Positions 19,004 through 30,094 of a DNA stretch of 64,000 nt are shown here, in pieces. The notes under the pieces were generated by a model. That model was not told the origin of the DNA, searched no databases, and saw nothing but the letters and a program-made list of their open reading frames with translations. Source of the DNA: Xenorhabdus budapestensis (GTDB lineage: Bacteria > Pseudomonadota > Gammaproteobacteria > Enterobacterales > Enterobacteriaceae). Position numbers and translations under genes: made by a program. Location: NCBI RefSeq assembly GCF_002632465.1, contig NZ_NIBS01000015.1, positions 34,201 through 98,200 on the forward strand, in the 5' to 3' direction. Position 1 is the first letter of the stretch. Each line of letters begins with the position of its first letter.

Positions 19004-19267
19004 GTCTTCACATAGGGTATATCATAAGTTGTTTTCCTACTGACAACTTATGAGAAATTGTTTGCGGATTTACTGGATTTATTTGAATTTATTAGCTGTT
19101 TACGCATCATGTATAGGCTATCTAAAGCGCTGTCATACCTGAATAAGCTATAGGCCTGTTGTTATCTCAAACAATCTTGATTATCTTACCTTCTTGCAAG
19201 CCATTAATTAAAAAAATCTTATCACTGTTACTCTACATAAAAATAAATAGGGATAGGGATACCCTGT

Positions 19268-19909
19268 ATGAAAAAAACTCATAAAATTAGCTTCCTGTCA
19301 AAATGCATGGGGGCGATGTTGTCGGGCCTATGTCGTATCTTGACTGGTGTGCGGGTGCGATGGATAGGTTGCCAACCTTCGACCAAAAGTCGTATTTATT
19401 ATGCTAATCACACCAGCCACCTTGACGGATTAGTAATTTGGTCCGGGCTTCCTTCGGCGTTGCGTCATCTGGTTCATCCAGTTGCGGCCCGTGATTATTG
19501 GGATAAAACCCGTCTACGTCGCTATCTGATGTATAAGATATTTTGTGCAGTTTTAATCGAGCGCCAAGGTGAGAATACTCACAAAGAAGAAGTTCTTGCG
19601 CCGTTGGAGGGAATTCTGGCGCGAAGAGAATCTTTGATTTTCTTTCCAGAAGGGACTCGCGGAGATGGTGAACAAATCAATCCATTCAAGAGTGGCTTGT
19701 ATTATTTGGCCCGTAAGTATCCTGATGCTGAACTCGTTCCGGTTTATCTGGAAAATTTAAATCGCGTTTTACCAAAGGGAAAGATATTGCTGGTGCCAAT
19801 TATTTGTTCGGCCAGATTCGGTCAGCCATTAGATAAATTGGTTGAGAATGAAAGTAAAGCCGCATTCTTGCAACGTGCCCAGGCTGCATTGGAGGAGTTA
19901 GTGTTATGA
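19268..19909 (+). CDS. PlsC-family 1-acyl-glycerol-3-phosphate acyltransferase-like protein
   Basis: This 213-residue membrane-associated acyltransferase has the catalytic H-X4-D motif in NHTSHLD (His48, Asp53) and the acceptor-binding motif FPEGTR (126-131). An N-terminal hydrophobic stretch could anchor it. The family transfers an acyl chain to lysophosphatidic acid or related acceptors. This is not the usual plsC of the chromosome, and its true substrate is unknown. It overlaps the next gene by four bases (ATGA). The neighbour is a CDP-diglyceride synthase homologue, so the pair could run two successive steps from lysophosphatidate to CDP-diacylglycerol. In E. coli this position is occupied by fieF. 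Confidence 0.85.
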   Translation: MKKTHKISFLSKCMGAMLSGLCRILTGVRVRWIGCQPSTKSRIYYANHTSHLDGLVIWSGLPSALRHLVHPVAARDYWDKTRLRRYLMYKIFCAVLIERQGENTHKEEVLAPLEGILARRESLIFFPEGTRGDGEQINPFKSGLYYLARKYPDAELVPVYLENLNRVLPKGKILLVPIICSARFGQPLDKLVENESKAAFLQRAQAALEELVL

Positions 19910-20850
19910 CGGGGTTAGGCTATAATTTGATGCTGTTGTTTGGCGGTATATTTGGTGCATTAATTATTGCCAGCGTAATTGGTGGGGTTTTGTCATTCCA
20001 TTATGCGGGGGAAAAGCATAATGCGACTATCGATAACCTGAATGCCCGTATTCGTGGCTGGTGGATGATGTGTATCGTCTGTGTACTGGCTGTGGTTGTT
20101 GGGCCTGTCGGGTCAGTTATATTATTTGCTGTTATGTCTTTTTTTGCCCTGCGCGAATTTATCACTTTAACTCCGACTCGCCGTAGTGACCATGAAGCTT
20201 TATTCTGGTGCTTCTTCTGCTTTATACCTGTGCAGTATGTTTTGGTGGGCATGGAATGGTATGAGCTGTTTTCAGTATTTATCCCTGTTTACGTATTTCT
20301 GTTTTTACCTGCCCGCATTGCTGTGGTCGGTGATACCACTCGTTTTCTGGAGCGCACCGCAAAAATTCAGTGGGGTATGTTGGTCACTGTATTTGCCATT
20401 AGTCATGCGCCCGCTTTGTTGATGTTGGATATTCCTGAGTATCAAGGTCAAAATATTGAGTTGTTGTTGTTCCTGATGATCGTGGTGCAGATGTCCGATG
20501 TTTGGCAGTACGTGTTCGGGAAATTATTTGGTAAGCGGCCAATTGTGCCGAAATTAAGCCCCAAAAAAACGGTTGAAGGGTTTATTGGCGGCATTTTGGC
20601 TTCGGTATTGCTGGGGATGTCACTGTATTGGGTGACGCCATTTTCTCCGTGGGAAGCCGGACTGATGTCATTGGCTATTACACTGATGGGATTTATTGGT
20701 GGGTTATGTATGTCTGCAATTAAGCGTGACAGCGGAGTGAAAGACTTCGGTGAAATTATTGAAGGTCACGGAGGTATGCTGGATAGAATCGATTCTCTTT
20801 GTTTCTCTGCTCCTATCTTTTTCCATCTAACGCGCTATTTTTATACCTGA
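19906..20850 (+). CDS. Phosphatidate cytidylyltransferase-like protein (CdsA family, YnbB-like)
   Basis: This 314-residue polytopic membrane protein carries the CDP-diglyceride synthase signature near its C-terminus: SAIKRDSGVKDFGEI followed by HGGMLDRID (about 270-296), including the acidic metal-binding residues. SPKKTVEGFIGG lies upstream. The family makes CDP-diacylglycerol from phosphatidate and CTP. Its length is closer to YnbB than to CdsA. Together with the overlapping acyltransferase gene it forms a two-gene operon, probably a secondary phospholipid route. Its physiological role is not established here. Confidence 0.85.
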   Translation: MTGLGYNLMLLFGGIFGALIIASVIGGVLSFHYAGEKHNATIDNLNARIRGWWMMCIVCVLAVVVGPVGSVILFAVMSFFALREFITLTPTRRSDHEALFWCFFCFIPVQYVLVGMEWYELFSVFIPVYVFLFLPARIAVVGDTTRFLERTAKIQWGMLVTVFAISHAPALLMLDIPEYQGQNIELLLFLMIVVQMSDVWQYVFGKLFGKRPIVPKLSPKKTVEGFIGGILASVLLGMSLYWVTPFSPWEAGLMSLAITLMGFIGGLCMSAIKRDSGVKDFGEIIEGHGGMLDRIDSLCFSAPIFFHLTRYFYT

Positions 20851-21268
20851 AATAGACCATCCTGAATCATCCTAAGGGCTGTCGCCGATAAACATAAATT
20901 ATGATTTATTGTTCAGTATTGCTGCATTGGCTGCGACAGTACTGGACTGTGTATTGTTGATTGAAAAAATTTTTGCGTGATAAGTGTTTCAGTGCCGATA
21001 TTATTATTCACCAGGATCCTTGCCTATTGTGCCAGTGGCACGTAAAAATTGTTGGGATTGATGGGAGAATTTATTCATAATCAAAAAATCGTCAAAAAGT
21101 AGACAAAATATTAATGCAGACTGAGTGTTTTTCCGTATCATGGGCGCTGTTGAATCAATTCAGCTATTGAAGTGACAATCAGGTTTGGTAAAACCACCAT
21201 AAATCTTCCCGTCAGGGAAGGCAGTCAGCAGATTGGCAAATATTACACCTATAAAATCAGAGGTCATC
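20851..21268. other. Intergenic region upstream of pfkA
   Basis: These 418 bases have no supported gene. The part up to about 21100 shows nothing recognisable beyond a short palindrome (GTGCCAGTGGCAC near 21030). The right part holds the candidate Cra site and presumably the pfkA promoter. Confidence 0.5.
21149..21164. promoter_or_regulatory. Candidate Cra (FruR) operator upstream of pfkA
   Basis: The sequence GTTGAATCAATTCAGC is a near-perfect palindrome around TGAATCAATTCA. The complementary strand, GCTGAATTGATTCA, agrees with the Cra consensus RSTGAAWCSNTHHW except for T in place of the central C. Cra represses pfkA in E. coli. The site is about 105 bases before the pfkA start. Confidence 0.5.
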
Positions 21269-22246
21269 ATGATCAACAAGATTAAAAGAATCGGAGTCTT
21301 AACGAGTGGCGGAGATGCTCCGGGTATGAACGCCGCTATTCGTGGAGTTGTTCGGGCCGCTTTAACCGATGGGTTAGAAGTTTATGGTATTTATGATGGC
21401 TATCTGGGGTTGTATGAAAATAGGATGAAGAAGCTCGATCGTTTTAGCGTTTCCGATATGATTAATCGTGGTGGAACGTTTTTAGGATCAGCGCGTTTTC
21501 CTGAGTTCAGAGATGATAAGGTGCGGGAAATTGCTATAGAAAACATGCGTAAAAGTGAAATTGATGCGCTGGTGGTGATTGGTGGTGATGGTTCTTATCT
21601 GGGAGCGAAAAAGCTGACTGAGGCAGGTTTTCCATGTATCGGTCTGCCCGGTACGATCGACAATGATGTGGCGGGAACAGATTATACTATCGGTTATTTT
21701 ACGGCACTGGAGACGATTGTTGAAGCTATTGATCGTCTGCGCGATACCTCAACTTCCCACAAACGTATCTCTATTGTTGAGGTAATGGGGCGCTATTGTG
21801 GTGATCTGACACTATCCGCAGCGATTGCTGGTGGATGTGAGTTTATTGTCCTGCCTGAACGTGAAGTTCCTTTTGATCGTGAAGAATTGTTAGCAGAAAT
21901 TAAAGTCGGCATCCAGAAAGGCAAGCGTCATGCCATTGTCGCTATTACTGAATATGTTTGTGATGTAGATGAGCTGGCAAAATATATAGAAACAGAAACA
22001 CGCCATGAAACTCGGGCAACGGTATTAGGGCATATTCAGCGTGGCGGTGCGCCAGTGGCTTATGACCGCATTCTGGCATCACGTATGGGTGCTTATTCTG
22101 TCCAGTTGTTACTGGAGGGTTATGGAGGCCGCTGTGTTGGTATCCAGAATGAGAAACTTGTCCATCATGATATTATTGATGCGGTGCAAAATATGCAGCG
22201 TATCTTCAAGAAAGATTGGCTGGAAACAGCGAAAAAACTCTACTGA
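21269..22246 (+). CDS. pfkA: 6-phosphofructokinase I
   Basis: This 325-residue enzyme phosphorylates fructose 6-phosphate with ATP, the committed step of glycolysis. [15 protein letters not shown] at the N-terminus is the ATP loop. GLPGTIDND (about 122-130) contains the catalytic aspartate, and [13 protein letters not shown] and HIQRGG form the sugar and effector sites. An open frame begins 36 bases earlier at 21233, but the Met at 21269 matches the family N-terminus and has AGGT just upstream. It is an ordinary PfkA with the allosteric arginines in the expected stretches. Confidence 0.98.
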   Translation: MINKIKRIGVLTSGGDAPGMNAAIRGVVRAALTDGLEVYGIYDGYLGLYENRMKKLDRFSVSDMINRGGTFLGSARFPEFRDDKVREIAIENMRKSEIDALVVIGGDGSYLGAKKLTEAGFPCIGLPGTIDNDVAGTDYTIGYFTALETIVEAIDRLRDTSTSHKRISIVEVMGRYCGDLTLSAAIAGGCEFIVLPEREVPFDREELLAEIKVGIQKGKRHAIVAITEYVCDVDELAKYIETETRHETRATVLGHIQRGGAPVAYDRILASRMGAYSVQLLLEGYGGRCVGIQNEKLVHHDIIDAVQNMQRIFKKDWLETAKKLY

Positions 22247-22290
22247 CTCCGGCTGTTCTTCTTCCTTACTAATAAGTTCATTTTTCAGAT

Positions 22291-22325
22291 ACAGCCATAT
22301 GATGTCTATATGGCTGTTCTTTTTG
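22291..22325 (+). terminator. Terminator after pfkA
   Basis: The perfect 10-base stem ACAGCCATAT/ATATGGCTGT (22291-22300 and 22308-22317) has a 7-base loop and is followed by TCTTTTTG. Confidence 0.85.
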
Positions 22326-22442
22326 TTAGTTCGTCATATTCCTGTTGTGAATAAGTGGAAATTTTAAATTATTTCTGCGTCAGAACGCTTTCTGTCAGTT
22401 TTTATGGAGAAGATCATAAATAATTTAGGAGAGCATTTTACG

Positions 22443-23498
22443 ATGATTACGCAATGGGAGGTTATGAAATGGAAGATAATGAACTGGAGCACGAAAAGGT
22501 ATTCTGCCCTGATAATGTTATTGCTGATCATGCTGACAGGAGGAGAGTCGTGGGCGAAAGATGTGCAACTCTTGAATGTTTCTTATGATCCGACGCGTGA
22601 GTTGTATCAGCAATATAATCAGGCATTCAGTCAATATTGGCAGCAGAAAACCGGGAAACAGGTGACGATCCGACAATCGCATGGCGGTTCAGGCAAGCAG
22701 GCAACTTCAGTGATTAATGGACTTAAGGCAGATGTCGTGACATTGGCGTTAGCATATGATGTGGATGCGATCGCAGAGCGCGGCAGCATTGCCAAAAACT
22801 GGCTCCAGCGTTTACCGGATAATTCCGCGCCTTACACATCAACGATTGTTTTTCTGGTGAGAAAGGGGAATCCCAAACAGATTAAAGATTGGTCAGACTT
22901 GATCCGTCCTGATGTTTCTGTTGTAACACCGAATCCCAAAACATCCGGTGGTGCACGTTGGAACTATCTGGCTGCCTGGGGATATAGCTTGGTGCACAAC
23001 AATCAGGATCAAGCTAAGGCAAAGGTGTTTGTGAAAGCGTTGTATAAAAATGTTGAAGTATTGGATTCTGGTGCTCGTGGAGCAACCAATACTTTTGTTG
23101 AACGCGGGATCGGCGATGTACTGATTGCATGGGAAAATGAAGCATTGCTGGCGATTAATGCTTTAGATAAGGAAGGTAAAGGAAAATTCGAAATTATCAC
23201 TCCAGGCATTTCTATTCTGGCAGAGCCAACGGTGGCTGTTGTCGATAAAGTCGTTGATAAACGGGGTACACGCGAATTGGCAACTGAATATCTGAAATAC
23301 CTTTATTCACCGATTGGACAGGAAATTGCCGCAAAAAATTATTATCGTCCCCGCGATAAAGCCATTGCAGAAAAGTACCGTACTGTTTTTCCTGAGTTGA
23401 AATTATTCACAATTGATGAGGTATTTGGTGGCTGGAAAAAAGCACAGAAGGAGCATTTTGTTACTGGTGGCATATTTGATGAGATTATCCGGCGCTAA
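22443..23498 (+). CDS. sbp: Periplasmic sulfate-binding protein
   Basis: The protein is about 351 residues. An N-terminal signal peptide has a hydrophobic core [13 protein letters not shown] and cleaves after SWA. The mature protein is the sulfate/thiosulfate receptor of the CysAWT ABC importer. The family motifs [33 protein letters not shown] and [10 protein letters not shown] are all present and form the sulfate-binding cleft. The Met at 22443 is preceded by AGGAGAG at 22428. Met codons at 22404 upstream, or at 22464 with GGGAGG in front, are alternatives. The E. coli neighbour cdh is absent here. Confidence 0.95.
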   Translation: MITQWEVMKWKIMNWSTKRYSALIMLLLIMLTGGESWAKDVQLLNVSYDPTRELYQQYNQAFSQYWQQKTGKQVTIRQSHGGSGKQATSVINGLKADVVTLALAYDVDAIAERGSIAKNWLQRLPDNSAPYTSTIVFLVRKGNPKQIKDWSDLIRPDVSVVTPNPKTSGGARWNYLAAWGYSLVHNNQDQAKAKVFVKALYKNVEVLDSGARGATNTFVERGIGDVLIAWENEALLAINALDKEGKGKFEIITPGISILAEPTVAVVDKVVDKRGTRELATEYLKYLYSPIGQEIAAKNYYRPRDKAIAEKYRTVFPELKLFTIDEVFGGWKKAQKEHFVTGGIFDEIIRR

Positions 23499-23526
23499 TA
23501 ATGGTTAGAAGAAGTAAAATTGGAAG

Positions 23527-23565
23527 AATAACCGCTACCAGATAACTTGGTGGCGGTTATTTTGT
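23527..23565. terminator. Bidirectional terminator between sbp and tpiA
   Basis: A 14-base stem (23527-23540 with 23548-23561) containing one G-T wobble is flanked by A-rich and T-rich ends. It sits between convergent sbp and tpiA and could end both. Confidence 0.75.
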
Positions 23566-23581
23566 AACTGTTTGAGGCGTA

Positions 23582-24349
23582 TTATGCCTTTTTCGCTTCC
23601 GCAGCTGCTTTCACGATAATAGCAAAAGCATCAGCTTTCAGTGATGCACCACCAACCAGAGCACCGTCGATATCTGGTTGGGTAAACAATTCAGCCGCGT
23701 TGCCAGCATTAACAGAGCCGCCGTATTGGATGATAACTTGCTCAGCAATGGCTGCATCTTGTTTAGCGATGTGGTCACGAATGAATTTATGGACAGCTTG
23801 GGCTTGCGCAGGTGTTGCTGATTTGCCGGTTCCGATTGCCCAAACTGGCTCGTAAGCAATAACTGTACCTTCGAAAGCTTCTGCTCCCAATGTGTTAAGA
23901 ACAGCATCAATTTGGCGTGCACATACTGCTTCAGTCTGGCCAGCCTCGTTTTCTTGTTCGGTTTCACCAATGCACAGAACCGGGATAACACCTTGTTCTT
24001 TCAGGACAGCAAATTTTTTTGCAATGAACTCATCGCTTTCTTTGTGGTAAGTGCGGCGTTCAGAGTGGCCGATGATAATATATTTTGCGCCCACATCTTT
24101 CAGCATTTCTGCGGATGTTTCGCCTGTGAATGCACCAGAAAGATTAACGCCAACATCTTGTGCACCCAGAGCGATACGGCTGCCGGCCAGTGCATTTTTT
24201 GCCAGAGAAACATACACAGTTGGTGGTGCGATAGCGACGTCACAGCCGTCAACGTTGCTCAATTCTTTACGCAGGCCTGCAATCAGGTCGTTAACCATGT
24301 GGGTACTGCCATTGAGCTTCCAGTTACCCATAACTAATGGATGTCGCAT
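23582..24349 (-). CDS. tpiA: Triosephosphate isomerase
   Basis: This 255-residue TIM-barrel enzyme interconverts dihydroxyacetone phosphate and glyceraldehyde 3-phosphate. The catalytic residues are Lys11 in GNWKLNG, His95 in GHSERR and Glu167 in [11 protein letters not shown]. The Met at 24349 fits the family and has GGAGGG upstream. The frame extends 57 bases further, but that part is not conserved. It lies downstream of yiiQ on the same strand. Confidence 0.98.
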   Translation of the reverse strand: MRHPLVMGNWKLNGSTHMVNDLIAGLRKELSNVDGCDVAIAPPTVYVSLAKNALAGSRIALGAQDVGVNLSGAFTGETSAEMLKDVGAKYIIIGHSERRTYHKESDEFIAKKFAVLKEQGVIPVLCIGETEQENEAGQTEAVCARQIDAVLNTLGAEAFEGTVIAYEPVWAIGTGKSATPAQAQAVHKFIRDHIAKQDAAIAEQVIIQYGGSVNAGNAAELFTQPDIDGALVGGASLKADAFAIIVKAAAEAKKA

Positions 24350-24482
24350 ATTTTTTCCCTCCAACCAGAAAATAATTAAATTGCGAACTGAATTAATATT
24401 CTTCAATGAATGGTTTCATACCATTTAAGTGGAAGGCCGACAGTATAAAGATCATCGGCCAGAATAGCTCTGCGCTATGTCA

Positions 24483-25103
24483 CTAATTTTCATTTACTGG
24501 CACGTCAGATAGCGATAGCTTAATCGGTTCAATAGCGAAGGTCATTATATTTTCGCTGCTGTTTACGATAATATAGCGTATTGCTCCCATTTTCCGACTG
24601 TAAAATGACTGCTTTTCTGCCATCTTAAGAAATTTCTCCATTTGCTCTTTAATTTGTTCTGGAGAAAGTGTTGGTTCAAATTGGCCGATCAGGGCAACGA
24701 TATACTGTTTGGTCAGCAAAAGGTTCTGTTCTTTTTCCTGCTCATTTTGGGATGGCAGTAATGTAATTTGCAGGCTTTTGATTTTCTCATTACCTCTCTC
24801 CAGCACGGCTGAGGAGTAGATTTTTTCATTGATTTTACTGGCGGCGCGGATAAAAGGCAGTGATATATCTTTGCTCGCAATGACCTTATATTCATGCAGA
24901 AGAGTTTCAGGGTGTTTTTTATTGTATTTTTCCCGGAATGTCGGGATGGTATCTTCAAAAGCCGGGGAATCTGGCAAGAGATACATTAGTTGCGGGCGTA
25001 TATCTGATGTGACAGAAGGCTCACCCGCAGCGGTTGAGAATGGTAAACCGATGCCAAAAGCGATTAATATTGTCACCAGAAGTTTATTTATGCCTGTTTT
25101 CAT
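24483..25103 (-). CDS. yiiQ: DUF1454 periplasmic protein YiiQ
   Basis: This 206-residue protein has a signal peptide (MKTGINKLLVTILIAFGIGL, cleavage after STA or TAA). The rest is recognisable as YiiQ by RAASKINEKIYSSAVLERG in the middle and MTFAIEPIKLSLS near the C-terminus. The function is unknown in all species. It lies between tpiA and yiiR, exactly as in E. coli, diverging from yiiR. A weak 6-base hairpin GGCCGA/TCGGCC follows at 24435-24460. Confidence 0.9.
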   Translation of the reverse strand: MKTGINKLLVTILIAFGIGLPFSTAAGEPSVTSDIRPQLMYLLPDSPAFEDTIPTFREKYNKKHPETLLHEYKVIASKDISLPFIRAASKINEKIYSSAVLERGNEKIKSLQITLLPSQNEQEKEQNLLLTKQYIVALIGQFEPTLSPEQIKEQMEKFLKMAEKQSFYSRKMGAIRYIIVNSSENIMTFAIEPIKLSLSDVPVNEN

Positions 25104-25182
25104 GTTGTTACTCGCCGAGTGTCAAGCGCGGAAATAAAGTGTAAATAGCAGAAAAACAGCATCCACAATTGGAAAAGAGTAC

Positions 25183-25620
25183 ATGACATTACAACAATGG
25201 GGATTCTCATTCAAAGGTCGCATTGGGCGACGGGAATTTTGGGTCGGAATCGGTATCTGCTTCGCTCTGATTTTTATACTCCTGACTCTGCATGGAATGA
25301 ATGTTCTCCCCATGAATTATGCAGCGGTAGGCACGGCCTTGATATTGTATCCGACAGCAGCAATTTTTTCGAAACGTCTGCATGACCGCAATAAACGTGG
25401 TGGATGGACGTTACTGCCAGCATTGGCCTGGGTGTTGCTTTCCCTTGATTGGAGCGCAATGGCACCGATCTGGCAATGGGGGATTGGCCGTTTTATTCCG
25501 ACACTGATTTTTGTCATGATTATACTGGATTGTGGTGTATTTCGTGGAACAAAAGGGCCAAACCGTTTTGGCGAATCGGCAGAAAGAGTTGATCACATTT
25601 CTGCTGACAATCCGGTATAA
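25183..25620 (+). CDS. yiiR: DUF805 inner-membrane protein YiiR
   Basis: This 145-residue protein carries the DUF805 hallmark at its start (WGFSFKGRIGRREFWVG). Three or four hydrophobic segments follow, with SKRLHDRNKRGGW between two of them. No biochemical role is known. Its place between yiiQ and fpr matches the enterobacterial order. Confidence 0.88.
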   Translation: MTLQQWGFSFKGRIGRREFWVGIGICFALIFILLTLHGMNVLPMNYAAVGTALILYPTAAIFSKRLHDRNKRGGWTLLPALAWVLLSLDWSAMAPIWQWGIGRFIPTLIFVMIILDCGVFRGTKGPNRFGESAERVDHISADNPV

Positions 25621-25668
25621 AAACGTTGATTAACTGTATATATCTAATAAATTTATATACCTAACAGA

Positions 25669-25703
25669 TTTCAAGATACCGCCAATAAAGCGGTGTCTTG
25701 AAA
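25669..25703. repeat. Stem-loop between yiiR and fpr
   Basis: A 14-base stem, TTTCAAGATACCGC pairing with GCGGTGTCTTGAAA through one wobble, has a 7-base loop. It may end the convergent yiiR and fpr transcripts, but no long T-run follows. One arm resembles the arm of the hairpin at 6-69 (TTCAArACACCGC), so it could also be a dispersed repeat. Confidence 0.6.
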
Positions 25704-25755
25704 GATGAAGTTCATTGAAGTAAAGGTTATAAGAAGTAAAGGTCATGGTTGTTTG

Positions 25756-26502
25756 TTACCAGTATTGTTCGCTGGTAACATGGCCCGGTTTACGGCGCAG
25801 GTGTTTTTCCATGCCGCGTTGTTCTTTCAGTAGTTGCCGGGTATCTCTGACCATTTGAGGGTTTCCGCACAGCATCACGTGGCTATTTTCTGCCTGCATT
25901 GATAAACCGACCGCTGCTTCCATTTCACCATTTTCAATGAGTGCCGGGATCCGCCCCGTCAATGAATTCTGGCATTTTTCCCGACTGACGATAGTTTGGA
26001 TCCGCAGTTTTCCCTGAAAAGATTTCTCTAATTGCTGCATGAGTGGTAAATAACTTAAGTCCTGCCCCAGCCTGACGGCATGCACCAGAACGATATTTTC
26101 AAATCGCCCCAAATCATTCCCTTGTTGAAGAATAGAAAGGTAAGGCCCGATGGCTGTCCCGGTCGAGAGCATCCATAGGTTTTGGCAGTCAGGAATTTCA
26201 TCAAGGATAAAAAAACCTGCTGCTTGTTCTGTGACCAGTAATTCATCACCTTTCTGCAAGGCAGCAAGTCGCGGACTGAGCTTTCCTTCCGGCACGGTGA
26301 CTAAATAAAACTCAAGATTATCGTTATTGGGAGAATTGACGTAAGAATAAGCCCGTTGAATGCGCTCCCCTTCAACTTCGAGAGCAAGTTTTGCAAATTG
26401 GCCCGCAGTGAATTTTTCTATTGGTGCACATAGCTTGATACTGAATAGTGAGTCTGTCCAATTGATTATGTCGGTGACTTTTCCTGTAACCCAGTTTGCC
26501 AT
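25756..26502 (-). CDS. fpr: Ferredoxin/flavodoxin-NADP reductase
   Basis: This 248-residue FAD enzyme moves electrons between NADPH and flavodoxin or ferredoxin. The FAD site RAYSYVNSP lies near residue 50. The nucleotide-binding motifs are MLSTGTAIGPYLSIL near 110 and MLCGNPQMV near 205. The chain ends with the aromatic VTSEQYW, as in E. coli, where the last Trp stacks on FAD. The Met at 26502 is preceded by AGAGG. The open frame continues 39 bases upstream without conservation. No SoxS-type site was identified. Confidence 0.96.
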   Translation of the reverse strand: MANWVTGKVTDIINWTDSLFSIKLCAPIEKFTAGQFAKLALEVEGERIQRAYSYVNSPNNDNLEFYLVTVPEGKLSPRLAALQKGDELLVTEQAAGFFILDEIPDCQNLWMLSTGTAIGPYLSILQQGNDLGRFENIVLVHAVRLGQDLSYLPLMQQLEKSFQGKLRIQTIVSREKCQNSLTGRIPALIENGEMEAAVGLSMQAENSHVMLCGNPQMVRDTRQLLKEQRGMEKHLRRKPGHVTSEQYW

Positions 26503-26880
26503 TGCATTTAGCCTCTCTACACGATACTGAGTGAATAACAATACGGAGTGAATAGATGGAGTGAACTGGCGCTCCTTTGGCGAGATTTTACGTGATTGAG
26601 AGAAATAGCCTTATCGATTACGTGTTACAGTCTAATTGACTATGTTTTTGCTATATTATCGAGGTTATATGTACACTTTTATTGATATTTATGGAGAATA
26701 TGACTGTCATTTTTTCATCTTATAAAATTGTATACTACTAAGAAAAAATATAAATTGACTGGGAAAATTCAATCTAATGAAGTCAGTAAGTCAAGTTTGC
26801 TTATTAACAACCTGGAGGCTTTGTTATTGCTGTTATTCCTTAAATGAAACCGGGTACACGTGTATTTTGTTTAAATAACA
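26503..26880. other. Intergenic region between fpr and the emrD remnant
   Basis: These 378 bases separate divergent genes. AT-rich, with no recognisable gene, terminator or operator that I can support. It presumably contains the fpr promoter. Confidence 0.4.
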
Positions 26881-27375
26881 TTGTATGTGAATGCGATGAG
26901 AAAAATAGTACATTTTAATTTATTGCTGATGTTAATTGCGTTGGCCGCTGTCGGGCAGATGACCCAGACAATTTATGTTCCAGTTATTGCAGATATGGCG
27001 AATCACTTCGGGAAACCTGCGGGTGAAGTACAGCGTGTCATGGCGGCGTACTTATTCTCTTATGGGCTCTCACAGCTCATTTATGGACCATTATCGGATA
27101 AAATTGGCCGTCGTCCGGTTATTTTGACAGGAATGTCAATTTTTCTGGTTGCCACAACTTGTGCACTGTTTTCCGCCAGTTTATTGGTACTGGTAATAGC
27201 CAGTGTATTTCAAGGCTTGGGTACGGGGGTTGGAACATACAGTCGGATAAAGCCGGGTAGCATCGGCAGGCAACAAATATCAAGGTTAAAAAGCTCTGAC
27301 AGAGCCGTACTGTCATGTCAGAAGTACGGCAATGTCAGAGTTTCATGTTTCAGTGCGGGATTTATTTCACCTTGA
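26881..27375 (+). pseudogene. emrD: Truncated multidrug efflux gene emrD
   Basis: The first 119 residues or so are clearly EmrD, a 12-segment MFS drug exporter of about 395 residues. NLLLMLIALAAVGQMTQTIY, YGPLSDKIGRRPVIL (the MFS motif between segments 2 and 3) and FQGLGTGVG are present. Similarity stops at about 27237. The frame then runs another 46 residues through unrelated sequence and through the glpK terminator. About two thirds of the protein is missing, so it cannot transport. A deletion probably removed the 3' end, possibly together with glpX, which is missing from its usual place here. Confidence 0.85.
27281..27340 (-). terminator. Terminator after glpFK
   Basis: On the minus strand the stem is CTCTGACA-TT-GCCGTACT pairing with AGTACGGC-TC-TGTCAGAG, two 8-base helices around a small internal loop, with an 11-base loop. 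CTTTTTAA follows. It lies 47 bases after the glpK stop and inside the 3' end of the emrD remnant frame. Confidence 0.85.
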
Positions 27376-27387
27376 AGGTTTGTTTTT

Positions 27388-28926
<1,539 letters not shown>

Positions 28927-28973
28927 TTATTCAATAATTTTTTATCTGTTATCATCTGTCAAGGATAGCAAAA

Positions 28974-29771
28974 CTAGGCTCCACGGGGTAAATGGCGGGT
29001 AATCAGTTTGCGGTAACCAAATGCACCCAGAATTGCACCAACAATGGGGGCTACCAGCGGAACAAGGAAATAAGGGATGTCCCGTCCACCAGTCAGAGCA
29101 ATATTTCCCCATCCGGCTAAATAAGCAATTAATTTAGGGCCGAAATCACGAGCGGGATTTAGGGCAAATCCGGTCAAGGGACCAAAAGAGCCACCGATAA
29201 CAGCAATCAAAATACCGATAATCAGTGGTGCCAAAGGGCCACGTGGAATGCCATTGCCATCGTCTGTTAGTGCCAGAATCAGGCAAAGCAAAACAGCCGC
29301 GATGATAACTTCAACAATAAATGCATGGAATACGGAAATTTGTGATGCAGGGTAAGTGGAAAATACTCCAGCCGTGAAAAGACTTTCTTGTGATCCACGA
29401 ATAATGTTGTGAACTTGCTCATAATCAAGGAAAAGGTTGTAATACATCATATAGACGATAGCTGCGGCGACAAAACCGCCTAACATTTGGGCAATGATGT
29501 AAGGAAGTACTTTTTTTCTGTCAAAACTGGCAAATAGGCATAGAGCAATGGTTACTGCTGGATTCAGGTGTGCACCAGAAATTCCGGCAGTAAGGTAAAC
29601 AGCCAAGGCAACACCAAAGCCCCAGATGATGCTGATTTCCCATAGACCCAGTTGCGCTCCTGCAAGACGGGCAGCAGCAACACAGCCTAAGCCGAAGAAA
29701 ACAAGCAATGCAGTACCCAGAAATTCTGAAATACATTGACCTGATAATGTTGGAGTGGTGGTCTGACTCAT
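28974..29771 (-). CDS. glpF: Glycerol facilitator GlpF
   Basis: This 265-residue aquaglyceroporin has six membrane segments and two half-helices, with NPA boxes at 70-72 and 205-207. Arg208 follows the second box and is part of the selectivity filter. It forms the inner-membrane channel through which glycerol enters before GlpK traps it. It is the first gene of the glpFK operon. The divergent region toward zapB would hold the GlpR/CRP control sites, but none could be fixed with confidence. Confidence 0.97.
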   Translation of the reverse strand: MSQTTTPTLSGQCISEFLGTALLVFFGLGCVAAARLAGAQLGLWEISIIWGFGVALAVYLTAGISGAHLNPAVTIALCLFASFDRKKVLPYIIAQMLGGFVAAAIVYMMYYNLFLDYEQVHNIIRGSQESLFTAGVFSTYPASQISVFHAFIVEVIIAAVLLCLILALTDDGNGIPRGPLAPLIIGILIAVIGGSFGPLTGFALNPARDFGPKLIAYLAGWGNIALTGGRDIPYFLVPLVAPIVGAILGAFGYRKLITRHLPRGA

Positions 29772-30094
29772 TTCTATATCCTATAAAAAGTACAGAGAGG
29801 AGATTAATTATTAGTCCTTTCTTGCTGCGTTCTGGCTACGCAGAGAAAGGTGATGTGAATTTATCGTTAATGAGCGGAAACGAGAAATAGCGAAATTAAA
29901 ATCTGCGTGTTGCGTCAACAAAATGAGCGAATTCGCATTTAATTGTGGTTTTATTGATCGTTGAAATGTGATCTTATATCCATTTAGGATTAGTCACTAT
30001 ATTTCTCGCTATACCACATATTGGAAGTATGAAACTAGACAGTCGTTAACAGGCTAAATACAATCAAGGCATTGCTTATAAGAGGGGCTCGAGA
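29772..30094. other. Divergent promoter region glpF-zapB
   Basis: These 323 bases separate glpF (minus) from zapB (plus). A palindrome GCGAATTCGC at 29927-29936 sits inside AATGAGCGAATTCGCATTT. It does not match the GlpR operator pattern well enough to name. Nothing else is evident. Confidence 0.4.

Noticed and set aside
29920..29940. Palindrome AATGAGCGAATTCGCATTT as a GlpR operator for glpFK
   Set aside because: The half-site spacing and the central bases do not fit the known GlpR pattern. Only a palindromic core of ten bases is certain.
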